The notes beneath the pieces were generated by a model that ran no database searches, had not been told where the DNA came from, and saw only the letters and a list, made by a program, of their open reading frames with translations. A stretch of 22,447 nucleotides of DNA from Amoebophrya sp. AT5.2. Its lineage: Eukaryota > Sar > Dinophyceae > Syndiniales > Amoebophryaceae. The DNA is taken from the NCBI GenBank assembly GCA_005223375.1, contig RXOD01004429.1, positions 1 to 22,447 of the forward strand, given 5' to 3'. The position numbers were made by a program, and so were the translations under genes. This document shows, in pieces, positions 1 through 9,300 of the stretch (the stretch's first letter is position 1; each line of letters begins with the position of its first letter).

Positions 1-112
1 CCCCAGACGTCTAGACCTCTCGGCACATCCTTCCAGCCCATGAGTCCCGCCGTAGAGCGTAATGCTATTTTTTTTAAGTAGTTGGAGATTAAGTCGCAAA
101 GCTCGCCATAGC
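1..112 (-). mobile_element. Putative second introner interrupting Arp10 (5' end only)
   Basis: On the minus strand the sequence after the last Arp10-like codon begins GCTATGGCGAG. This is identical over 11 bases to the 5' end of the intron-forming element in the giant gene (18042-18032). The actin homology stops exactly here, which fits an intron starting at this point. The following bases (CTTTGCGACTTAATC...) differ from the first element, so it would be a different subfamily or only share its tip. The other end and any target duplication are outside the window. The alternative is that this is an unusual coding insert, because the frame stays open to the edge. Confidence 0.45.
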
Positions 113-602
113 TGATGACTGCCGCCACCCCGAACTTCTCGAACAGGAGGTAGTAAACCGCTGCGCGAAAGGTCTGCGGCAGGTACACCGGTTCGAGCAG
201 CACGATTTTTCTGTCCACCGGGTTGGTTTTCAGGTAGAGGAACAGGATGCGGTCCAGCAACGGCTGCAGCCGAAAAATCCACTCGCGCACCGACGTCGTC
301 GCCGTCACGGCAGCTGTAGGCATTGCCATTTGTCTTTGTCTACTTTCTTGTGCAGCGGGACGTGGGGGTTCTTCTTCTTCTTCGCCCCCACCTACATCTC
401 CTCCCGGTCGGTCGAACTCGAAATCGATGGCGTTGCGCTCCTCCACACGCGTCGTGAAGGAAATCACGTCGCCGGTCGAAAGCAAGAACCTGGGGCGGCA
501 CTCCCCCGCAAGCCCGATCTTGGTAAAGCGGCGCCCGAACTCAAGGACGATTGCAGGACGCAAGTCCGGCGTGGACGTCGACCAAAAAAAGTTGTCGGCC
601 AT
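113..602 (-). CDS. ARP10: Actin-related protein 10 (dynactin pointed-end subunit), first exon, partial gene
   Basis: This reading frame is open from the ATG at 602-600 to the window edge and has no stop inside the window. The first 163 residues resemble actin-related protein 10, which caps the pointed end of the Arp1 filament in dynactin, the cargo adaptor of cytoplasmic dynein. Residues 15-41 correspond to the actin phosphate-binding strand region (AIVLEFGRRFTKIGLAGE, then RPRF). Residues 105-163 contain EWIFRLQPLLDRILFLYL, then NPVDRKIVLLEPVYLPQTFR and LLFEKFGVAAVI, matching the Arp10 order of a 'NPRDRRVVIIES'-like strand and a 'VPSVL'-like strand. A Gly/Glu-rich insert at about residues 66-92 is not typical of the family. 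Similarity ends at residue 163; the downstream frame (positions 112 to 1) stays open but does not look like actin, so I end the exon there, phase 1. The rest of the roughly 400-residue protein lies outside the window. Identification is from remembered family patterns, not a search. Confidence 0.78.
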
Positions 603-1777
603 TTTATTGATCGATTTTTCTTGCGCTTGCCAGCTCCTCGTTTGTTCGAACTTTGGAGTAAGTACTAACTTAGTACTTGCGACGCCCCGGAGGTCTTGTT
701 CTCCGCTACGTCGGCAACACGAACTCTAAATTGTTCACAACAAAATGAGAGTCGTGTATCATCATCATGTGTATTTAGTTAAGGCTGAGTTTTGTCTCTG
801 CTGGTGCGGGTACGTACTCAAAGAATAAAACCGAGTGTCGTCACTCAGTACCAGTAGTGCTCCAACCTGATGATTTTAATCTTGCGGCGGTAGACGCCTT
901 AGATTTCCCGTCCAACCTAACTTTACTATGAATGTAGAAGCTAATGCTAAACGTAAACCTAAAGCTAATTCCTGTTGGGGGGACGACCACACACGGCGAC
1001 GAAGATGAGGGACCTGTCATCTACAAGTTCCACCTCCCCTATACACTTGTATACGCACAGAAACCCTCAAGAGAAGTGCATTTTTGCAGGACCAGGAAAG
1101 ATGGTGGAGGTGGACAGTATGCGCGTCACAGTCATGCTCGGCGTCGTCTGCCTCGCTTCGCGTGTACGTAGTATGCTTTTTCCCCGTAGAAGTCCTTGTT
1201 GGCAGATTTAAACGTAAAAAATCCGAAGAGGACAGATGTCCATGTCCATGTCGTTGTCGCTGGTATCAATCGTTCACCGCATGATTTGCATTTCGGTCCT
1301 CCCAATTCTAGGTATACATTCATTCGGTAAAAAATGAAACCAGGGCCATGATTGAGACTAGCTGCAGCACGCGCAAGCTGACCTTGCACTAGCTGCTTCC
1401 AATTGGAACTGCTGCCCAGCCTGCTGCTCCTGCTGCTTGACGAAGTTGGCAGCTGCAGCTCGAGTCAACTCAGTTGTTGTATCTATCAGTCAGAAGAATT
1501 GATTGTACACAAAAAGTAGTTGTAGATGTTTAGAGCTATCCTTGCGTTCGCGTTCCAATCGTAGTTTATCCGCTCGCGAAAATTCTTATGCAAAATCTTC
1601 GCAGGCTTCATTGTCCCCCCGCCTCGTCGGACAGCACCCTCCTGCCACTTCCTCATCTTCCTTCGGGGAACCAAACAAACTATACGGATGCAGTAGAAGC
1701 GCGTAGCTCGAACTCTCCATCAGTACCCCTACCCCTTCCCTCCGCATAGTATCGGATACGATAGAGGATTTCGGCGT
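603..1777. other. Intergenic region between Arp10 and the small Cys-containing ORF
   Basis: About 1.2 kb upstream of the Arp10 start. Only short overlapping frames are present on both strands and none has a recognisable domain. One minus-strand frame at 1132-1389 contains KCKSCGERL, but it lacks a normal start in context and I do not call it. Simple-sequence patches occur near 1236-1250 (repeated TCCATG) and CTG-rich DNA near 1420-1440. I see no tRNA-like box or other RNA gene. The 5' leader of Arp10, and a trans-splice acceptor if the organism is a dinoflagellate, would fall at the left end. Confidence 0.5.
660..678. repeat. Short perfect hairpin upstream of Arp10
   Basis: AAGTACT and AGTACTT form perfect 7-bp arms around a 5-base loop. 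It lies 58 bp upstream of the Arp10 ATG. It could be chance or a structural element of the leader; no function can be assigned. Confidence 0.4.
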
Positions 1778-2059
1778 TCAGCTATTCGAGAGTCCGGCGA
1801 AGTTGACCCGGATGAGGCCTTTGCAGGTCTTGGAGGATTTTTTGTACTGGACTTCGGCCAGCTCGTAGCAGTAGGTGTCCTCGTACACGTTGTATCCGGA
1901 GTTTCGCTCCTCCAGCAGGTTGCGGATGCTCGCGTGCGTATCCGGAATCGCGTTGTGGCACTTCCCCACGAAAAAGTTGGAGGAAGCCTGCCACGCTCCC
2001 AAGGATATCGCGTCCAGCTGCCCGCAATTCGAACAGCAAACCGTAACCTGGACGGACAT
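1778..2059 (-). CDS. Small Cys-containing ORF, possibly one exon of a DUF866/CZIB-like zinc-binding protein
   Basis: A 93-residue frame starts at the ATG 2059-2057 and ends in TGA. It begins MSVQVTVCCSNCGQL, a CxxC knuckle on a short strand, and near the C-terminus has TCKGLIRVNFAG. In eukaryotic DUF866 (CXXC zinc-binding) proteins a CxxCG motif is followed about 70 residues later by a C-[RK]-G-x-x-[PR]-V-[DN]-F strand; the spacing here is similar. The second CxxC expected between them is absent (only GKCHN at about residue 34), and both the N-terminal strands and about 50 C-terminal residues of the family are missing. The ATG directly follows ...CCACAG on the minus strand, which could be a splice acceptor, so this may be an internal exon rather than a whole gene. 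The family assignment is tentative; a chance ORF is not excluded. Confidence 0.35.
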   Translation of the reverse strand: MSVQVTVCCSNCGQLDAISLGAWQASSNFFVGKCHNAIPDTHASIRNLLEERNSGYNVYEDTYCYELAEVQYKKSSKTCKGLIRVNFAGLSNS

Positions 2060-3345
2060 TTCTGTGGTTGAAGTTCTTATGTTGTTTTATTTTGCTTCAA
2101 AAAAGAAGATGGCTTTGCCTTTGGCCGCTAGAACCACGCAACCAATACTTCCTCTTGCACCCGTAGGCGCAGCCAAAAACTGATGGACCACAGTAGAGCG
2201 GATACTTAGTCTTTCGGGTCCCAAAATAAATGTTCTACTTCTACAAAAACGGAATGCGAGTGCTGTTAACAGCCCCTGTGGCAGTGCCCACTCGAGGCAG
2301 AGGCAGAGCCAGGAGAGCTGCGACGACGCGATTCCACAGGAGCGTGAGCGTCGTGAAAAAAACTAGAATGGAATCATTGTCGTGCTGGTGTGGTTCTGGT
2401 TTCAGTGGATTTTACTGTCTAAATTCGCGCTTTTTGTTTTTGGCCAAAACCAAATGTTGAATGTCGAGTAGCTTCTAAATCAAATTGTGAAATCCGCAAC
2501 GAATAGCGAAGGTAGCATGTTTTTTGGGCCACCTGCGCGGAGACATTGCCGTCATCAGGGTGACGGTTGCGCGCTAGCGCTTTTAAAAAAGTTATAACAA
2601 GCGGGTGTTTGATAATGGGCTGTGGGGGAGTACGCGATCGGAATCGGATTGGCTTGATCGGACGTGTTCACTTCTTATCTTTCGTCCCACGCTGCACAAA
2701 TATCCATTGATCCGCGCTACCAACCCGAAAGTCGACGTTCTTAGTACGACCACTGACATTCTTCATCTCGTCGCTCATCATCTCCACCGTTGGTCACGAA
2801 TCTGGTGAGAGGCAGAAGCACGATCTCGATCCAACATCGATCCCGAGAAGCACGAAAGTGAGAGAGCTGATACAAAGATTGAGGGACTACCGAGTTGGCG
2901 TGCGTATCTATACAACAAACCGCTTCTCGTTTTGTTGACATGTAGATGTGCGTGGACTTGGCGGAGATGTGGCTTATGTGTGTCCTGCTTCGAAATTGCA
3001 CCTGGACTTGTACAGTGTTTTCAGTGGTCACGTTATATTCACACACCACTGTCGTAGCACGTTACTTTCTGGGATCATCGCAAACTGTCTTCAGTCCGCG
3101 GTGTAATTGGATCGTCATCATAGCTTGTTGTAAGTGTTGAATTTTGATTTGTCAGCGCTAGGAAAGTCAGTGGAAGTGTTGAATTTGGCTAGAACAAGTG
3201 GTAGTGCTTCTACAACAGGGGCTAATGCTGCATTCCATTTCATTTAAGTGATTCATTCGCTTTCACATTGGTTATGGTTCTTCACTCGTACTAGGACATT
3301 TTGAACAACATTTTCATCTGCAGTCGATCCGGGGATCGATGATGT
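2060..3345. other. Intergenic region downstream of the giant gene
   Basis: About 1.3 kb, lower in GC than the neighbouring coding DNA. Frames on both strands are short and without recognisable features. A 10-bp palindrome (GCGCTAGCGC) followed by TTTTAAAAAA lies near 2572-2590. The right end should hold the 3' UTR and cleavage site of the giant gene. The left end holds the leader of the small ORF, including a minus-strand pyrimidine run followed by AG (CTTCTTTTTTGAAG) that could be a splice acceptor. Confidence 0.5.
3324..3339 (-). repeat. Perfect hairpin just after the stop of the giant gene
   Basis: TCGATCC and GGATCGA form perfect 7-bp arms around a 2-base centre, 6 nt past the TGA (3348-3346) of the giant gene. 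It would lie in the 3' UTR. It may be involved in 3'-end formation, but this is inference from position only. Confidence 0.45.
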
Positions 3346-6300
3346 TCACACACGCACGTTTTTCCGGACCGTTTTCTTCAGTTTTGCCAGGTACGTCGGC
3401 AGGTTGATCGTGTTGGTGGAAATCTGGTCCACCGAGAACGTGACAAAGCCGGCGATGAAGAGCTGCGCGCTGCTCGAGCTGGAGACCAGCACTCCCCCCG
3501 GCCCGAACGAGCGCAGCACAAGGACCACAAACAGGAACACCAGCACAAAGAGCAGCGCGTAGCCTAGAACCGTCGCCAGGATCTGGTCGGACTCGAGTCG
3601 TAGCGACCGCATGAACCGCTTCTTCAGGCGCTCCTTCGTCACGATCAGCAGTGCCATCTGGAACTGCTCCAGGTTCAGCTTCTCGTGCTTCTGTTCGACC
3701 TCAGCGAACGTGTCGAACAAATCCTCGTCGCCGATAAAGCGAAAGCCGAGGAGCGCGATGGTCTTCGAAAACGTCGGATAATTGATGCCCTTGGTCTTGC
3801 CGATGCGCTTCAGGACCTTGTAGATGTCGGGATAGGGCAGAAAGCCGATGGGACGCCGAGACCTTTCGTCGTCTTTCGCAGTCTCGAGGAGCAAGTCGCG
3901 GAAGATCACCTCCAGCTCCTGCTTGTCGACCTTGGAGGATGCCCCTCCGAGGACGTAATTGTTTCCACCGCTGAGTCCTCTAGTGTTCCCAGTCACGACG
4001 GCCCCGTAGCTGGAGCCGCCGCCACCGACGGCGCGGATTGAGTCCGCGTCACTGTGGTGGATGTCGAGGGACGCCACCGTTTGCTTCACAAACTCGAGCC
4101 ACATGCCGGATTTCAACAGCACTTCGAGAGTGAGATCGGTAACGAGCTCGATCGGCACTATATCGGTGATCGGATTGATCTTGATGGGATTAGAGGGTGC
4201 GGCACTAGCAGCAGCAGCCGCGCCAGTCCCAGAGGTTCGTCTTGCAGCTGCTCTCTTGAGCATGATTGAGTCGGCGATGTGTTGCCCCAGGAAAGTCTCA
4301 GACATGTAAGGCGGAAGCTCAGGAGCATCTTCCTCGAATTCTTTTGCTTCACCATTCCCTGGCGCAGCTGGAGCTGATTCTGAAGGCTTGCTGCGAGCAC
4401 TTGCATTTGCCGACGTCGCGCTTGCATTCGCCGACGTCGCGCTTGCATTCCCCGACGTCGCGCTTGCATTCCCCGACGTCGCGCTTGCATTCGCTGACGC
4501 CAAACTTGAGTTCAACTCTGCTACACCTCCACCGCCCGCGGAGTCGGACAGAATTTCCCGCCACTTCGACAAAACAACCGAATCCCAGAGCCCTAGAATT
4601 ACCGCATCTGGGAGCTGGATGCGGTGATAGTTCAAAAAGTAGAAAAACGTCTCCCGGTATAGCCCGAAGTCCACAATGTCGCTGAAAATCTTCAGGACCG
4701 TGTCCTTGGAGAGAAAGCCTTCGCAGCTGTGTTCCTGGTTGTGCTCTTCCTCCACTGCGCTGAAGTACAGCTCTAGCAGTTGCATCGTCTGCTTCCGATT
4801 GAGGGGCACGCGCAGCTCCTGAATGAGGAGAAAAATCGCTTCGTACCAGAGGCCGCGCGGCAAAGGGCCCTTCCTGGGCTGATGTAAAAATGGAGCTGCT
4901 GCTGCTGCTGGTGGGGTTGCCTGTTCTGCGCTGGCACCAGCGGACGGGCTGGCCCTGATGAGCGGCTGCTCCTGGCGTCCTTGGCGCACCTGCTGTTGTT
5001 GGCCAACGTCTGTCCTCGCAGCAGCTGCAGCGCCCGCAGCGTTCGGGGGTGCAGCAGAACCCCCCCGATCATCCACGAAAAGCAGGTCCTTCACGAACCT
5101 CAGCAAATTCTGCCTCTGTATGAAGCTTCCGCTCGCTGCGACGCGTTTCAGCCACGTCCTCGTTACGGCGCCGTTCTTGAATTGCAACAGCACCCGCTGC
5201 AAGTCTGCCGTTGCCGGCGGCGGGGCATGAGGACGGGTGCGGAAACGGACGAAGACGCTCACGTTCTCGGAATACGGACTCGTCGGAGCTGTATTTGAAG
5301 CCGAGGACGATGCACTAGGACCGCGACCGCCCTCCCGCTGCCACGTCGCCGACGCACTCGAGGATGATCCCGGAGACGTGGCGAACGCGACATGGCGGTC
5401 CTCGGTCGCGGCACTTCCATCTTCCTCTCCCCCCCGGCCTCCTTCCTCCGGTTTCGCGATCGCAATTCCCGGCAGGTGCAACCTCGCAAACAGCCGCTGA
5501 ATGGACCCCACGTGGAAGCCGTCCTGCGTAAAGCCACGTACCGCAGCCTCAAACTGCGGTCGCGACAACACAACGGTCGGTCCCTGGTCCTCAAAAACTT
5601 TCGACAGCGTCGCAGCCGAGCTCTTTCCGTTCGTGTAATTGCGGTCCATCAAGTGAATAAACGCCCCGTAGCACATGCCGCTGCAACCCCTCCCTCCGAG
5701 GCTGGCGCTCGCGTAGGGTTGACTAACTGCCTTGGTTACTGCCGTGGGCCGCGACGATCTTCGTTTTGTTGGTGGAGGAGGCATACTCGCCTCTGCCGAC
5801 GACCCTGGTGTAGCGGCACCTGAGGACGGAACTGACGGCGACCCTTCAGGAGCGAGAGCGCTCGTTATGTCAGCTGGTGGCACTTGAGATGCGCACCTGA
5901 GAAAGAAGTCCGTGACGCGGACGACGTCGATTGTAGACAACCGGTAGCGGCCGTACAAGGCCTCGCTTTCGCTGGGCTGCTGTGACGATGAGGACGCCGG
6001 CAAGAACGTACCGGACGAATCTCCGGCGGCCGTCCGTCTCGCGGGGGATGGAGCGAGCACACCAACGGCCTCAGACATGATCCTCGCCGCGGCCGGCAGG
6101 ACGCAGATTCCACCCTGGTGGATGCGCGCCGAGTGCAGGCCTCCTGCACCCCTTCGTTCCTCTTCGCTTTGCTCACCATTTTGGGCTTCTGTCTCTGGTG
6201 TCGCAGAGGCAAAAGATGCCAGAGCTGTGCCGGTTGACGACCCAGCCCCAGCGCTGTTGTTCATCATCGCCACGTGCGTGGCTCGCGTGTGGAAGCTTAA

Positions 6301-9300
6301 GCTGTCCACGAAGGAGAGCTCGAGCTCTCCGGCGAGGTTCAGGAGCTCCACATCAAGCGAGTCTGAAACAGTAGGCCTCGCGAAATCCCTCTGCAAGACT
6401 CCTGCTTCCGTCAGGACGAAGAACAGATCCTCGACGCGAATGAACCCGTCTTGCTCCCCCCGGAGCCTCTGTATTTCCCTGCACACGCGCGTGACCGCTA
6501 CGACGGCCCCGAGGCGATTGCCGCACGCGCCCCACGTGTCGCGCACCGAAACGTCGGCGAAGCGGTCCGCGAGCTTAAAAACGACGTCGCCGAGCTCCTG
6601 CAGCTGCTGCGCAAGGACTTGCTCCAGGTCCTGCTCGACGTCGGCCTCGCCAGCTCCGATCGGCTCCCTACTCAAGCTCGCGCGGCTACCCCGGCCTACC
6701 GCGGAGGCCGACATGTCGCTCATGCTTGTTTGCTGAGGCGGACCACCGCCTGCGCCGTCGTCTGGCAGCTCTCGTCCAGCGGGTGGTGGACGCGCAACCA
6801 CCGCAACTTTCGCCCCGCTGCCCACCGCCGCCAGCGCCGGCTCCAGTGTCGAATCCAGCATCTGCGTCGCCAGCAGAAACAGGTTGTGCAGCTCCTTTTC
6901 CTTCTTCTTTTCCTCCCCACCGACGACCGCCCCGCCGTCGATCCGCAGGTGGACGCCTTTACCCCGCATCCCAAAATTGAAGTCCGCCACCAAGCTCCGC
7001 GCCAGCACCGCCTCCTGGTTCTCGAGCAGAGCCGCTTTCAACGCGCTCCCGTCGGTGAGATTCACCAGCAGCTGGTCGTACAGATTCGCCGCGCTATCGA
7101 GCAAGAAATCGCTGAACTGTAGCTGGAAGTTCTCCACGTTCGCCCGTAACTCTAGCACTTTCGCCTCCAGCTGTAAAATCATCTGATTCCGCAGGTACTC
7201 CGGCTTCAAGAACTCGGTGTCGATGCGCACGTCCGGGAGGTATTGCGTCACCAGCTTGAGGAAAAGCTTTTCCGTCAGCCGTAGAGTTTCGTCGCCGACG
7301 CCGCCCTCGAACCTTCGTAGGGATCGGCTGTGCGACGCCAGGTTGAAAGACGGACGGACTGCACTCCCACTGCTTCCACCGTCTCCTTCCCCTTTGAAAC
7401 TGGCCAGCAGCCCCCTCGGCACGATCATCTCCGCAATCTTCCCGAGCTGGCCGCCCTCCTCGCCAAAACTCACCAACTGCTCCAGCAGCGTCTGGTGGGC
7501 GGTTTCCGCGTCGTCCAGTTCGGAAAACAGTCCCTCGTAGAACTCGTTCACCTCCTTGCCCTGCTCGGCCGCCTTGTCCTGGAACTCGAGCCAGTTGATC
7601 GAAGCTGCTTGCTCTCCTCCCCTTCGTCCTCCTCCGATGGCACCGCCCGGCCCCGCCGCATGCAGGAAATGGCCCAGCACCGCGGCGGACGCAGCTGCTG
7701 CTGCACCATCACCCTCGTCGCTACCGCTAGCTCTTGTGTCAAGATTCAAATTGGCCGCCTTCTCTTGCGCAGTCTCGTTCACATCCTTCGCGAAGTGCCG
7801 TGGTGCCGAGCCGTCCTTGTTCTCCGCGCTCTCGGTATCTCCTGGCGAATCGCGATCTCCGTCTCCGCCAGCAAGCATCGGCTGCAGGTTTCTTTGCAGC
7901 TTCCGCGAATATGCCGTGTCCCCCTCGTCGTCAGTGCCGGAGGAAGAGCCGTCTCCCTGGTCGTCCTCGTCCCCAGCATTCGCGAGCGGTCCTCCTTCTG
8001 CGTCAGCATGCTCCTCGTCGATACTCGGCTCTCTACTCGCAGCACCGCGACTACGCTGCAGCTTCTTCAGCCGTTGCTGTCTCCGTATTCGTTTCCTTCG
8101 CTTCTCTTGTTTTCGCCGCTGCTCGTCCTCGTCCTCGGAAGACAAAAGCACCGCGTCCGCGACCGCACCCACCACCCGGCGCCAAATGCTTTGCATCGCG
8201 GTTTTTCGGCCGGGACGGGCTTCTTGCTTGTTGGGCTCGTCTCCCACTCCCTCGCGGCCCAGCGACCCTACTTGGTCTCTTGGGGGCTCTTCTGGCTCCA
8301 GTTCCACCCCCGCCTTGTCGAAGAAGGTCTCAGAAATCGCCATCTCCATTGATTGGCGCAGCTTCGTGGCATCCCGTGCTGTACCCAGATGCGCATCAGT
8401 ACTTCGGCGAGAGGACGGAAATGGAGATGCGTCTTTTTCATCTTTTCGTTCGCCACCTCCCCGTCCTTCTTTCTCGGCTTTGTCTTTCTCGTCCGCCCGC
8501 TCGCGCCGTCGTTGCGCTTCTCGCGCGTGCTGCTGGTGGACGTAGTGGCCGTACACATTCACCGCCGTGTGCTGGTACGACCCAGGCGGATTTATCTTTG
8601 GCGAGGTGGGGCTGTGATTGCCTCCACCTGTTGGCGAACCATCGCTAGCATTTTCACCGCCTCCGCTCCCACCTCCACTGCCGCCACCTCCCCCCCCGGG
8701 TCCGAAGAACAGGCTTTTCTTCTCGGGTCCCCAACTCCGCAGCGCGTTGTCGCAGGTGGCGCGCAAGATTTTTTCGCACAGCGCGTTGATGATGCCCCGC
8801 ATCTGCGTCTGCAGTGCGACCATATTCACCAGCAGCTTGAAAACGATGTAAAGCAGTCCCGCGAACCACAGCAGGTACGCGATCGTGTCATCCGCCATCA
8901 CGAGTCCGACGACGAACAAAATCAGAGGAAACGCGAGGAAAAAAACGAAAAACGCGAACTCAAACGTGCCCAGCGCGAACGAAATGCTGTGGATGCGAGA
9001 CTTCAACCGGAGGAGCACGGCAACGAAAAAATTCGGGCGGTTCTCGGTGATGGCGGTCATGCGGAGGCCGGGCTGTCGGTTGCTGGCGTTGCTGACCGCC
9101 TGGCGTGGTGGTTGCCGGCGGGCCGGCGTGTTCAGGTTCGGCAACTCCAGCAGATTCTCGAGGTTCAAAACGACGAAGCGGGCCCAGAAGATGAAGAAAA
9201 TGCCGTAGAATCCGATGATCCAGAGCATGGCAACAACCACGTTGCGGGTGGAGACAAAGAGGAACCGGTGGAAGAACAGCTCGAGCCCGCTGCGGATCCT

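Noticed and set aside
247..729. Plus-strand ORFs at the left end
   Set aside because: They lie antisense to the Arp10 exon, which has recognisable family motifs; their translations are unrelated to anything.
1132..1389. Minus-strand ORF with a KCKSCGERL motif
   Set aside because: One CxxC in a short, otherwise unremarkable frame with no conserved partner cysteines; too weak to call, though it could be an exon.
1486..1674. Minus-strand 62-codon ORF with a short basic N-terminus
   Set aside because: No good context, no family and low-complexity start; likely chance.
7330..8648. Overlapping plus-strand ORFs of 300-340 codons
   Set aside because: Several frames are open at once opposite low-complexity coding sequence; Arg/Ser/Pro-rich translations without domains indicate shadows.
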